In this document: in pieces, positions 20,434-30,060 of the stretch
Numbering within the stretch: the stretch's first letter is position 1
How the letters are laid out: every line of letters starts with the position of its first letter
From: Spirogloea muscicola
Taxonomy: Eukaryota; Streptophyta; Zygnematophyceae; Spirogloeales; Spirogloeaceae
Length of the DNA: 50,510 nt
NCBI GenBank assembly: GCA_009602725.1
Contig: WELB01000324.1
Coordinates: forward strand, 63,646 to 114,155
Direction of reading: 5' to 3'
Notes under the pieces: generated by a model
Databases searched by the model: none
What the model saw: the letters and a program-made list of their open reading frames with translations, nothing else
What the model was told of the DNA's origin: nothing
Position numbers and translations under genes: made by a program

Positions 20434-21622
20434 AGGCTAGGCAGCCATGGCGCTCGTAGCACCCCCGTGTACCCCCCATATTGACAGTACAGTCGCCAGC
20501 TCTCAGCATGCCTTATGAATAGATTATTGGCATAATCATCAAGGCATTGCGTTCTCTGAAGGGCAGGAGCTGAAGACACACCACCTGCAACGACCACGCT
20601 ACATTGGAACTTCCCAGTACATCTAGACACAGGCAATAGACTAGAGTGCCTTTCATTTGAGATGATTCGGAGTGCGTTCAGAACTGTGACCAATCACTCG
20701 GACTTCGGCTTTGAGCTGAAATATGACGATTACTGGCGATGAGCTTGCGCAGTGATGCATCTGCTGAAGACCGTGATTCGATTACGGCTTGCTCATTGCT
20801 GCTTAATTCTAGGGGTTCACGCTCATTCCAAAACGTGCATCGCCCTTAAGGCCGGGACCCATGTCGCAAGAAAAGAGTGGCCACCTACGCACCCCGAGCA
20901 ACCCGCACAGGGTAGTGTAAATCGTCAAAGGACGAAGTCGTTTGCCAGTGTGCAAGGCTGCAGAGTATCACAAAGTTCATCTGCTCACTTGGCTGTCAGC
21001 CAGCAAGAGGACAACTGACCGTAATTCGGAGAGTCTAGTCTCCAGATTGCTGGCGAGTGACCGTTATTTTGTGAGAGTCTGTATTCGTGGAGAGCCAGAG
21101 GCCACCACATCGACCTCGAGGCTGTCACTACCATTTGGCTAAGACTGGCAACGGAGGCGCCTTGAGAGCGGAGCCGCGCAGGCAACCTCAACGTGACAAA
21201 TCCTTGTACTTAAACAACGCACTGAGGTTGCAAAAATTGAGGGAGCAAGAAGGGGGGAGACTCCCGCATTGGCTAGACCTCACGCTGATCTTTTCTTTAC
21301 ACGTCACGAGTCACAAGAGACAACACATGCCATGCTCGGCCAAAGCGCCAGGAGGGGCCGCTGGATCGTCCTGGCGACACGCCCCCATACTGAGCTAAAG
21401 TCACGAGATGAATAATGTACAACACTGGGAGGAAGGCAGCAGGTTGCAGCTGTCTCGTTGGGGGGCCCTATTGCCAGCCAGCAAGGGCCTCTGACCAGCA
21501 CGACGCGCCGCAGGCAGGGCTGGCAAGTCGTTTCAGAAGCGGCACACTGATAAAGCAGGCGAGCGAGCTTGCAAGCCCTCGAGCAAGTAAGAAGCAGGCA
21601 TCTTCATGCCAGGCCTCCGAGG
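20434..21622. other. Intergenic region between the tandem BAH-PHD genes
   Basis: No gene recognised. The phrase GCGGAGCC(A/G)CAGGCT(A/G)GGCA near 20,425 recurs near 14,199, and a weaker form near 21,170, so dispersed repeat fragments are present. Confidence 0.5.
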
Positions 21623-23286
21623 CTACCTCTTCCGTTTCTTCGCCTCTGCAGGCTCTGGCTGCAGGATAAAGCACCGAAGCACCAAATTTCACGAGATACT
21701 AAAAAGCTGGAATATCACGACCTATATCCAACAACCAAGGAGCAACTCACAAGAACCAAGACACAGAGCCCCTATGACCCTCCAAGAGCATGAAAGGCAG
21801 GCAGGCACCACACTGTACGCATCTAGCACCAATTGGCACCTTGGTCAGGCTGGTGAGCTCGGAGGATTCGTCCTTAGGATTGTGGTTCTGCGTGCCGTTG
21901 CCCACTGCTATGGACCTGGTACCCTTCTCGGTGCACTCGGGGCAGATGTACAGACTGAGCTTCTTTGCCTCCTGGGGAGTGATCTCCAAGCACTGGGGGT
22001 GGAACCTGAATATTGCATGATGGCGAATATCAAATCCCAAGCAACGACTTTCGAGCTTGCTTGCAGTTATTTCGAATCAGCAGTGTCCGAACCTAGCAAG
22101 CTGAGCAAAGCATTCATTAAACTAACCATTGCATGCAAGATGTGCACATCTGCTATGGTCGATCAAGACACATGGGATGCTCAAGCCAGCCCTCATTCCG
22201 AGGCCTTCCTTATAGGCAGAGGATGGATGGTGCGCAAGCTGTCCTAGCTCAAGGGATTGCCGGGCTCTCAGGCCAGGCAATGGCTAGCACTCACCAGTCT
22301 TTGCAGTTCTCACACTGCATCATCAGGTCGTCCGGATTGTATGGCATCTCGCAAAGGCAGTACCTGCACATGCCACCAAGTCGCAGGAATGCTGCTGGCT
22401 CAATGATAGTTCTACCACAGAGTTGCTGCAAGCACGCCTTCTACCATAACACAAGGAACAGCTGCAGCCTGGCCACTGTGCGAGCTCAGAGGCAGCCCTA
22501 AGCGTGACGATTGTGGCCAACGCGCTGGATGGATGAGTACATGTACAGACTCCACAGTCTGCGACAGCTCAAGGGCCTACTCTTCTCAGCTGCTTCAAGA
22601 CTGGCCAGAGGTTTATGGCATTAGCATCACTACAAAGTCGTGTCTCATTACAGAGTAAATATACGTCATCAGCAGCAACAGCATGACAGGCACACCAGTT
22701 GGACCGGCCCGGAGAGTCAGCTTACACTGCCACGCGGTTTGGGGAGAAGGTCCCCGAGGAAGCCTTGTACTCGAAGCGGCAGAAGAAGTCGGTGGGGCCG
22801 ACGGACTTGAGCTTGGTGTAGTTTCGGAACGTGTGCACGGTGCAGAGGGACTCGATGGAGTCACCGGTGCATACGTCGTGGTGGTCGCTAAGGAACAGCT
22901 CCTGCGCGCCGTGGAACTGGCGGCGGCCGCCCGCAGACTCCTCAGGCCGGTAGTACCACCGCACCGAGACGGCCACGTTCTTCCGCTCGTCCTGCTCGAT
23001 GGCGTCCACCTTGGCGACGTAAGGCAGCAGACCCTTGTCCGGCGGCCTCATCAGCACGCAGCTCCCCACTGCGGCAAGTTAAGGAGCGAGGGCACCTTTG
23101 TAGTGGCAGCCGGGGGGGGGGTTCGCTGTCCGTGAGCAGCAGAGAAGCAATGGTGCAGCGCCATGGCGTTGTCGGGAGCTCACCTCTGACGTCCTTCGTC
23201 GTGCCTTTGAGCTTGAACGAGGTCAGCGGCTGGCGGCTGCCGCTGCCGCCGCGGGCTGCGCCGCTGCCGGCCCTCCTCTTCGCCAT
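21623..23286 (-). CDS. EBS: BAH-PHD chromatin reader, EBS/SHL-like
   Basis: Canonical member of the EBS/SHL family. Minus-strand exons: 23184-23286, 22726-23068, 22295-22363, 21840-22005, 21623-21658. All phases match and give 238 residues, very close to plant EBS/SHL length. The start ATG 23286 opens a basic, Gly-rich lead ending [10 protein letters not shown]. The BAH domain (exon 2) reads [52 protein letters not shown] and [16 protein letters not shown]. The PHD (exons 3-4) reads [20 protein letters not shown], then [11 protein letters not shown] and YICPEC. The short last exon encodes a basic tail KKRKR, likely a nuclear signal. Exon 3 has the same length and phase as its counterpart in the paralogue about 3.5 kb away, which shows a tandem duplication. 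Confidence 0.95.
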
Positions 23287-23570
23287 GGCGGCGGCGCCTG
23301 CAGTGCCGCCCTGGCGCCACGCCCCTGCTCGCGCCTCCCCTCCCTCCTCTGCGCTCCGAGCTGCGCCAGGGGCCTCCCGCAGAGCGCACCGGGAGCGCCC
23401 CAGCCAGCGGCAATGGCGGCCCGCGCCCACGCCTCTCTCGCCGCACTCGCCGGCTGCCGCCGCCTGCAGCCGCTCCAACGCCGTCCGGAGGCTCGCTGGC
23501 GCGCCCGCTGCGGCGGCCAAAGCGGCGAGGAGCGGGGCCTCCGACGGCAGGCGAGGGCCTCCAAGGCCTC

Positions 23571-23615
23571 CGGCGGCGGCGGCGGCGGCGGCGACGGCGG
23601 CGGCGGCGGCGGCGA
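23571..23615. repeat. GGC triplet run
   Basis: A nearly uninterrupted (GGC)n run about 290 bp upstream of the EBS-like start codon. Confidence 0.85.
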
Positions 23616-23764
23616 TGGAGGGGCAGGCCTTCGAGAAGAGTACGAGAGTCCAGAGTCCGCCCTCTGCTTCGCGGTTCCCCGCTTCCCGTCTTTGAACTTG
23701 GCGCCTCCGGCGCCTCCGTCGCTCAAGTCAGAAGGCGGCGACAGCTGTATGAAGAAAGAAATGC

Positions 23765-23890
23765 TGCTGCTGATGATAAAGAATCGGCTGTAAACTGCCA
23801 GCCAGATGTATAAGGAGGAAGTGGCTCTCCAGACCTTGCCTTTGTACCTGGCCATTTGGCCTACATTTCTTTCTAATACACGGTCTCGTT
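23765..23890 (+). mobile_element. Hairpin module fused to tail B
   Basis: The module TGCTGATGATAAAGAATCGG, then CTGTAAACTGCCAGCC and AGATGTATA, is followed by GGAGGAAG and a well-kept tail B (CCTTTGTACCTGGCCATTTG, ending TTTCTAATACACGG at 23,882). No coding part remains. Confidence 0.7.
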
Positions 23891-24049
23891 CTCCGGAGCG
23901 GCGTCCTTCCTTCAAGCGGACACGGCAGGGGCAGTTCAACGAGGGCCGCGCGGGGAGCCGAGCGCCAGTCAGCCAACCGCCACAGTGGCGGCAGCCCCAC
24001 CCCGCTTTCCCTCATCTGACTACGCCACTTTTGGCACTAGTGTTTGCCT

Positions 24050-24110
24050 CTATGTATTGGCTAAAAGTTGGCCACCCTTCCATTTCATGCGCACCGCGCG
24101 CCTTCTCTCC
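24050..24110 (+). mobile_element. LINE tail C remnant
   Basis: TGTATTGGC, then CCATTTCATGCGCACCGCGC and GCCTTCTCTC match the end of the two long LINE copies at 27,545-27,633 and 40,303-40,391. Strongly 5'-truncated. Confidence 0.75.
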
Positions 24111-24164
24111 TAATGCTGACGGGGGGGGTACTACGAAGAAAGAAAGCGCGACCAGATTGACTGG

Positions 24165-24375
24165 TGGCTGTGAGAGGCCAGTCCAAAGAGAGGAGCTCAA
24201 AGGAATGGACNGAAGAAAGTGCTCGCCCATTGAGAATAGGGGCTGGAACAACCAGCCCGAAAAAGAATGAACAGAGTACGAGAAGGGGGCCAGGGGAAGC
24301 GCTAAGTAACAGAAACAAAGCTGCTACGAGACACTCAGTAACCCCTGCTAAGCAGCCGCAGATCAGAGATGCAAG
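24165..24375 (-). mobile_element. Tail A copy with LSRGY end
   Basis: Minus-strand order is the codons for DLRLLSRGY and stop (about 24,375-24,340), then CTCGTAGCAGCTTTG, the GGCCCCCTTCTCGTACTCTG block and the stem-loop at 24240-24258 (GGGCTGGAACAACCAGCCC). It ends at an N (24211) placed beside a second hairpin fragment at 24,167-24,186. The N marks a join of unknown size. Confidence 0.8.
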
Positions 24376-24419
24376 GGGACTCTCTCGAAGGGCGCCCTGT
24401 CTGGCCCAGCCTGTGGTTC

Positions 24420-25090
24420 CGCTACCAATAAGCCAGCCCGAACAGAATTGACGAGGTTCGAAGGGGCCAAATTACGAAGGGGGCCAAAAGCGCTATCTCA
24501 GAACTGGGTTAAGTGGGCGCAAGGGCTGTGAGAAGCCAGTCCGATAAAAGTTGACAAGGTTCGAATGGGCCAAAACCACGAAGGGGCCAGAAGCGCTATC
24601 GCAAATATTGGGGTAAGATAAACCACTCAGTAACTGTGAGGGAGGAGCGTCGAATCCGACAAATTAACTGCCGGAAATCAATCCCTGGACGAAAGCCAGA
24701 GGCTACAGCAAGAGTACGGCCAGCACGCAGGTGCAAGGCGTGGGCCATGGACGGCTGAAGGGAGATGGAGAGGCGCATGCGTTAGACCTGGGCCAACGAG
24801 CTAGCGGCACTGAAGTCAGCCTGCTCACCTCGCCCTGCGGGATACAGCGAGCTGCGCAAGCCTGGCTAGCAGGTCGAGCCACTGGGACTTGAGAGCCCCG
24901 TGCACATCCACGTTTAGGGATCAGAACTCGTTTCCAGCCGGGTGTTCTGCACGTTTTGCCGCCTTGCAGCGAGCGGCGTTCACCGCAGCATGGCCAGCGA
25001 AAAGCCAGCCCGAATTGAGATGACAAGGTTGGGAGGGGTCAGAAGCGCTATCGTAGAGCTGGGTGAGGACGAATTACTCATTACCCACAA
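24420..25090 (-). mobile_element. Degraded LINE RLE/C-terminal copy
   Basis: Read on the minus strand with frame changes, the pieces NVDVHGAL, LDLLARLAQLAV, AYRMRLSISLQPSMAHALHL and RAGRTLAVASGFRPG line up with the intact protein end at 27.2-27.5 kb. At least two in-frame stops interrupt it. Tail A hairpins flank it (24,430 and 24,526), followed by the TTGACAAGGTTCGAATGGGCC flank. Confidence 0.7.
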
Positions 25091-25099
25091 ATGAGGAGC

Positions 25100-25480
25100 C
25101 GCAGATGAAAGACTAGCTGCCAGAAAGCAACCCCCCTCACGAAAGCCATAGCTGGGCAAGGCCAGCCCAATGCGCGGACAAGGTCCGCAAAGCCGAAAAG
25201 CGCCTCAACCACACAGCAATGCACGAGATTACTGCAGATGGGAGCTTAGTAAGAACGAGTTAGCAGCAGCAAGTCGGAGTAACTCGCAGCTGGAAAAGAG
25301 GCAACCCCATGAGACCCAGAAGCAGCAGTCATGGGGCAGCCTGCCCGCAAAGTGGACTGCGTGAGCCAGGGTGGAAGGAGACAGACAGCTGCATTCGAAA
25401 GACCTGGGCAAGCGACCTGGCCATTGCCCCCAGGCAGCTAAATTTTTGGGCTGGCTGTGAATAGCCAGCCCAAAACGCAT
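25100..25480 (-). mobile_element. Degraded LINE C-terminal copy with hairpins
   Basis: The minus strand reads SLAQVFRMQLSVSFHP, then LAHAVHFAGRL, with a frameshift between the parts. A long stem-loop at 25448-25471 (GGGCTGG, TGTGAATAG loop region, CCAGCCC) and a second one near 25,151-25,168 are present. Confidence 0.65.
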
Positions 25481-25484
25481 TGAC

Positions 25485-26605
25485 AAGGTCCGAAGGAGCC
25501 AAAAGCGCTGACTCAGAGCTTGAGTAAGATGGATTAATCAGCAAACACGAGTGAGTACTTGCAAAACCGAAAGACTAGCAGCCGGAAAGCAATCCCCCTG
25601 ACGAAAGCCAGAGGCTGCAGCTAGAGCACAGCCGGCAGCAGGTGCGAGGCGTGGGCCATGGACCGCTGGAGGGAGATGGACAGGCACATACGGTAAACCT
25701 GAGCTAGCGAGCCAGCGGCGTTGAGGTCAGCTTGCTCACATCGCCTGCGGTACACAGCACAAGCCGGGCCAACAGGTCGAATCACGGGGACCCAAGAGCC
25801 CCGTGCACATCCACGGCCAGGGGTACGAACTCGTCCCCTGCCGGGTGGTCTGCGTGCTTAGCCGCCTTGCTGCGAGCAGCGTTCGCCGCAGCATGGCCAG
25901 CCCTCGAGACAGAAAGCCCCGGATTAAGGCCGTCCATCACATCAGTGGTGACAACAGCGGCGATGACGCGCGGGCCGCTGTGCGGTGTGCTGGCTAACAG
26001 GTCGGCCCCCCGAGTATGGTGTCTGTCATGCAGGATAGGCATGTTGGACGTGTTTCTAGCGCCACGTTATAACCAGCACCCAGGAACATGGTATCCCTGA
26101 GGAGGTCATGGGCAGCAGGCCGCTTGCCTCCGTTTGCGCAGCGGAGGACATGCGCCGCCAGCTCCGTTGGTTCGCCGCTCGCTTTCTGCACTTGCACTGC
26201 AGCACTCCTAGAAGACAGGGCGGGGAAAGTCCCAGTGAGGCGATAGACGGCCGTGCGGAAGATCTCGTCTGGCATCCACAGTGCGCCGTGAGCGGACGAG
26301 CGGAGAGCCAGGCCGCCGCGCTAGGGGAGGGTGCCGACGGCAGCCAGGCATGCCCGCGCAAGTCTGAGGGGGGGAGTAAGTGCAGCGTGGCCGTAAGGCC
26401 GCCTTGTCGAGCTCGGCCATTTGACGCGCCTGCGCCCGCAAGTCGAGGGAGTGGGCCAGGTGCGCAAAGGGGACCGCGCTCCCTGCTAGGGCCGGGTGCT
26501 CGGCGAGTAGCGCGCGGGGAGCCGAGCGAAGCGCCACTCAGAATGGCAGCGCACCGGTCTCCACTTCCGCCACCGCCTGCTGCAACACAGGCCGCCATTT
26601 GGGAA
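25485..26605 (-). pseudogene. Frameshifted LINE RLE-domain copy
   Basis: The minus strand preserves the RLE region in pieces. A CKC pair lies in one frame. AAHVLRCANGGKRPAAHDLL and RDTMF follow in another. RGADLLASTPHSGPRVIAAV follows in a third, then FVPLAVDVHGALGSP and YRMCLSISLQRSMAHASHL. Compared with the intact copy at 26.7-27.5 kb, the first acidic residue of the Asp-x14-Asp motif is kept as AD, but the second is Ala (about 25,950-25,960). Frameshifts and the lost active-site residue mark it as dead. Confidence 0.75.
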
Positions 26606-26610
26606 TGTGG

Positions 26611-27633
26611 CTGCTGATATCGAAGAATCGGCTGTAAACTGCCAGCCAGATGCATACAGGAGGAGGAAGCCTTGTGACACCGACGCGGCGACCTGTGCCC
26701 AGCTGCATAGGTACGCTGGTCCTGCAGGCGTGGGCGAGCGAGTCCGAGGCCGACATGGCCGAGGGGTAAAGTTGCCTTTCATCCAGGCGCTTCTCTCCCT
26801 CTTCGCCAGTGCGAGTGTGGCCACATTGCCGACGACAAGCTCGCCTTAGCTTCGCACATGCTGAGGTGTGTTGAGGGGGGTGAGCGCATTGCCTCCCACG
26901 ACCTACTAAGGGATACCATGTTTGGCATTGTGCGAGAGGCGGGATATCATCCGGCGATGGAGGTGTCTGGGATGCCAATCTCCTCAAGGCGCGGCAAGCC
27001 ATACGTGCGGCGTCTGGACGTGGTCGCTACCCCGCGGGGCGGTGGGCCTCGTCTGCTCTTGGACGTGGTACTGATCGACGCATACAAGGCTGGCGCACCA
27101 ACGTCAACCGTGTCTGGCTGGGCCACGTCCAGCGCGGAGCGCAAGAAGGAGCGGCACTACCATGATCATCCTCGAGGGGACCATCTTTACCCGTGTGCCA
27201 TGGATATCTATGGAGGCTACGGCGTGAAATGGTCCTCCCTGATCCAGCATCTGGCCCGGCTGGTTGATGCGCGTCGTCGAAGTCGGGGGGGCAGCTTGGG
27301 CCACTCCAGCATTCCGCAGGCCTTAGTTGCATATTATAGAATGCGGCTCTCGCTTAGTTTGCAGCGCTCGCAAGCATTGGCTCTTCATCAACGTGCAGGG
27401 CGCGCTCTAAGTCAGGCCTCCGGCTATCGTGGCGGCGCTCCAGCTCCCCAAGTTAGCTTGTCAGATTTGTTTGTGCTCACCCGTGGGTACTAATGTCATC
27501 TTAGGTACCTTAGATTAGGTCTCCGTATTATGTAGCATTGTTTAGTCTGCACTCGACTCTGCCTGAACAATGTATCGGCTTGAATTGGCCTCCCTTTCAA
27601 TTCATGCGCCCCGCACGCCTTCTCTCTCTTCCC
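26611..27633 (+). mobile_element. 5'-truncated RLE-type LINE with tail C
   Basis: Best-preserved element of the window. It holds a hairpin module at 26,611-26,660, an open reading frame for the endonuclease-like C-terminus (26,711-27,493) and a 3' tail running to 27,633 (TAGATTAGGTCTCCGTATT, then CAATTCATGCGCCCCGCACG and CCTTCTCTCTCTT). The second long copy at 39,841-40,391 diverges from it exactly after the CTTCTCTCTCTT sequence, which defines the 3' end. No reverse transcriptase domain lies upstream, as expected for a 5'-truncated insertion. Confidence 0.82.
26711..27493 (+). CDS. LINE ORF C-terminus: CCHC knuckle + restriction-like endonuclease domain
   Basis: Open for 260 codons after a stop at 26708; the true start lies in the missing 5' part. 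A zinc knuckle C34-x-C36-x12-H49-x3-C53 (LRQCECGH, then HMLRC) is followed by RIASHDLLRDTMF. The pattern RRLD103-x14-D118 (LLLDVVLID) is the K/RPD-x12-14-D/E signature of the restriction-like endonucleases in R2/R4/CRE-type LINEs. A Lys-rich helix (SSAERKKERHY), the strand CAMDIYGGYG and the basic helix YYRMRLSLSLQRSQALALHQ follow. The protein ends SDLFVLTRGY with a TAA stop. The usual role is nicking target DNA for target-primed reverse transcription. The catalytic Asp pair is intact. With no reverse transcriptase in the window, class assignment rests on this domain alone. Confidence 0.75.
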   Translation, partial: VRWSCRRGRASPRPTWPRGKVAFHPGASLPLRQCECGHIADDKLALASHMLRCVEGGERIASHDLLRDTMFGIVREAGYHPAMEVSGMPISSRRGKPYVRRLDVVATPRGGGPRLLLDVVLIDAYKAGAPTSTVSGWATSSAERKKERHYHDHPRGDHLYPCAMDIYGGYGVKWSSLIQHLARLVDARRRSRGGSLGHSSIPQALVAYYRMRLSLSLQRSQALALHQRAGRALSQASGYRGGAPAPQVSLSDLFVLTRGY

Positions 27634-27639
27634 GCTCAA

Positions 27640-28110
27640 GCTGACCAGCGGCGCCGGGAACAGGGTGCAGCCCTTCCCGGTGGCTCGGCGCTTTTTTATC
27701 TTGTTTCCTGCTACCGAATGCGTTTAACTATGTGCTTACAGCGGTCCCAGGCAATTGCTTTGCATCGCCGGGCTGGTCGCGCCTTTGCAGCAGCCTCTGG
27801 TTTGTGCAGCGGGATTGCTATTCCATTGAGGATAGGGAGCCTGAGTGCGAACGACTAGGACTAAGACATCAGCCAGGGAACGCTCAGTAACCTCTAGACA
27901 GGAGATGCAGGTCCGAGAAGCTAGCTGGCGGAAAGACGTCGCCCTGACGGAAGCCGGAGGCCGCCGCCAAAGCTCGGCCTGCGCGCAAGTGAACCGCGAA
28001 TCCCTCAGACTTTGTCCATTCTTTTGGGCTGGCCTTTCCCAGCCACCAGTCAATCTGGCCGCGCTTCCTCTCGGATAGGGGCTGGAAAGCCAGCCCAAAA
28101 AAGAATGAAC
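27640..28110. mobile_element. Two opposed LINE C-terminal fragments
   Basis: Plus strand 27,690-27,858 reads CYRMRLTMCLQRSQAIALHR, then RAGRAFAAASG and a degenerate end. The minus-strand copy from about 28,100 to 27,870 reads the same domain end (codons for SDLHLLSRGY-like residues) behind hairpins at 28026-28044 and 28078-28096. The two copies face each other. Confidence 0.65.
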
Positions 28111-28865
28111 AGAGTACGAGAAGTATTCCTCCCCTCAGATCATCTGACTTCCTACTGCTGACACGGGGGTATTGAGGGCGCCCTGTCTGCCTAGCCTTTG
28201 TCCTCAGGCCCCTTTGTAGCTGCTCACCGCTCTTAGGCCCCTCTGAACCTTTGTGAATTCTTTTTGGGCTGGCTTTTCGCAGCCCTTGCCCCCATTGGGA
28301 GTGCCACTTCTTCTGTCTGCCTAGCCTTTGGCTCCGTCATGAACACCTGTATGCATCTGGCTGGCAGTTTACAACCAATTTAATATCAGCAGCCGCTTTT
28401 TCCCGCGCCGCTTCGAACACCCGCGGCGCCTGGCGGTTCGTCGGACGCGCCCGCCGCTTCTGTCGGACAGGACGCTCCTCGTCAAAAAAGCGTCAGAGAT
28501 CACCTCTGCGATTAATTGACCGAAAGAGAGAAAGACGCTTCCAAGAGGTGGCTCTCCCAATGGAGGCAAGGGCTGTGAAATGCCAGCCCGAAAAAAATTG
28601 ACAAAGGTTCGAAGGGGCCAGGAGAGGGCTGTGGTTGGGAGAGGCCAGCCCAGTGTAACGACAAGGACGCTTCCCTGAGAGGACAGTGGCTGGGAGATGC
28701 CAGCCCTGGGAAAAAGAATGAACACGCAGCCAAGCTACTGGAGACGACAGACTCGTCCAGTAGATGGCGATGGCTGTGATTGGCCAGCCCAGAGAAGAGA
28801 GCTACTTGGTCTCCCAGCCCAGCAAAGGGGGATAGAAAAATAGAAGGGGGGGGCTCTTCGCTCTT
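28111..28865. mobile_element. Array of hairpin tails without coding sequence
   Basis: Tail A stem-loops occur near 28,265, 28,568, 28,633, 28,685 and 28,770, in both orientations, each with an AAAGAAT(T)GAC-type flank. An inverted copy of the hairpin module lies at 28,345-28,395 (TGTATGCATCTGGCTGGC, TTTAATATCAGCAGCC). This looks like repeated insertion of very short 3' fragments into one another. Confidence 0.65.
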
Positions 28866-29700
28866 GCTTTTGCTCTTCTTCTTCCCGCTACCCGCTACCA
28901 GGAGACCAGTTTCTCCGACCTGCGGCTGCTTAGCAGGGGTTACTGGGTGTTTTGTAGCTACTTGACTTCTCTGTGTGCTTCAGAGCTTTCCCTGGCCCCT
29001 TCGAACTTTGTTCATACCTTTCTCTGGGCTGGCCTGTCCCAGCCACCGCCTTCTCCTGGAAGCGTCTTTCCTCTTCCGAAGGGGGCGAGGGCTGCGAAGA
29101 GCCAGCCCTTGTAGATATGGAAAGCAGAGCGCGCAGCCGGGCTTCCGTGCCGTCGAGTCGCTCGCTCGGGTGCACGGGAGGTGAGCCTTGCCATCACCCT
29201 GCAGCATTCCTTGGCTTCTGCCATGCATTTGCGGGCAGGCCGCATTGTGGCTGCTGCTCCACGCCATCGTCCGCCGCTTCCATGGGGAGCCGGGGGACTT
29301 TCCTGCAGCCGGGTCGCTAGCGCAGGTGTACCGTATGCGCTTGGCCGTTTCGCTGCAGAGGTCTATGGCCCGCGCGCTGCACCTGCAAGCCGGGAGAGCC
29401 CTCGCTGCTGCCTATGGCTCTGGCCAGGGGAACCGCTTCCAGGAGCCCAGCTTTTCTGACATTGGGCTGCTTAGCAGGGGTTACTGAGTGCTTCGTAGCT
29501 GCTTTGGCCCCCTTCTCGTACTTTGCTCGTTCTTTTTTGGGCTGGCTTTTCCAGCCCCTATCCTCAATGGGGGAGTCACTTCTTCTTTTTTGTTTCTTCT
29601 TGTGCTTGTTTCCCTTAGCGCTTCCCCTGGCCCCCTTCTCGTACTCTGTTCATTCTTTTTTAGGCTGGCTTTTCCAGCCCCTATCTTCAATGGGGCTTCA
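28866..29700 (+). mobile_element. Three successive LINE 3' fragments (LSRGY type, tail A)
   Basis: The first ends SDLRLLSRGY near 28,944 with the stop changed to TGG, then tail A with a stem-loop near 29,025. The second, from about 29,180, holds LAITLQHSLASAMHLRAG and is fused to GSLAQVYRMRLAVSLQRSMA, ending SDIGLLSRGY with a stop at 29,485-29,487. Two tail A copies follow, with stem-loops at about 29,534 and 29,663. Sequence order shows repeated insertion in one orientation. Confidence 0.75.
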
Positions 29701-30060
29701 ACGTCGCCGGGTCCCTCGCTCAAGTCTTCCGAATGCGTTGGCCATCTCGATGCAGCGGTCCCTTGCCTTCCGGTTCACTTGCGCGCAGGCCGAGCTTTGG
29801 CGGCGGCCTCCGGCTTCCGTCAGGGCGACGTCTTTCCGCCGGCTAGCTACTCAGACTTGCATCTCCTGACTAGAGGTTACTGAGCATTCCCTGGCTGATG
29901 TCTTAGTCCTAGTCCTTCGTACAACCGACTGTATCGACTCCGGCCTTCAGACCTTGTCCATTCCTTAGGGCTGGCTTTTCCGAGCCACCAGTCAATCTGG
30001 CCGCGCTTTCTGCCAATGGGCGAGCCCTTCTCCTCCTAATACAGCACCTGCTACGAAGGT
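29701..30060 (+). mobile_element. LINE C-terminal fragment (LTRGY) with tail A
   Basis: Frame pieces read HLRAGRALAAASGFRQGDVF, then SDLHLLTRGY and a stop at 29,881-29,883, with a frameshift near 29,720-29,770. The tail has the stem GGGCTGGCTTTTCCGAGCC near 29,968 and the CCACCAGTCAATCTGGCC block. Confidence 0.72.

Noticed and set aside
24530-24560. Pol III B-box-like GGTTCGAA motifs in the hairpin flanks, suggesting a tRNA-derived SINE
   Set aside because: The same block lies in the 3' UTR of LINE copies directly after their stop codons, and no matching A-box is found at a fixed distance.
28111-28865. A CRISPR-like array, because of regularly recurring palindromes
   Set aside because: Spacing and orientation are irregular, the hairpins belong to retroelement tails, and the window is clearly a eukaryotic nuclear sequence.
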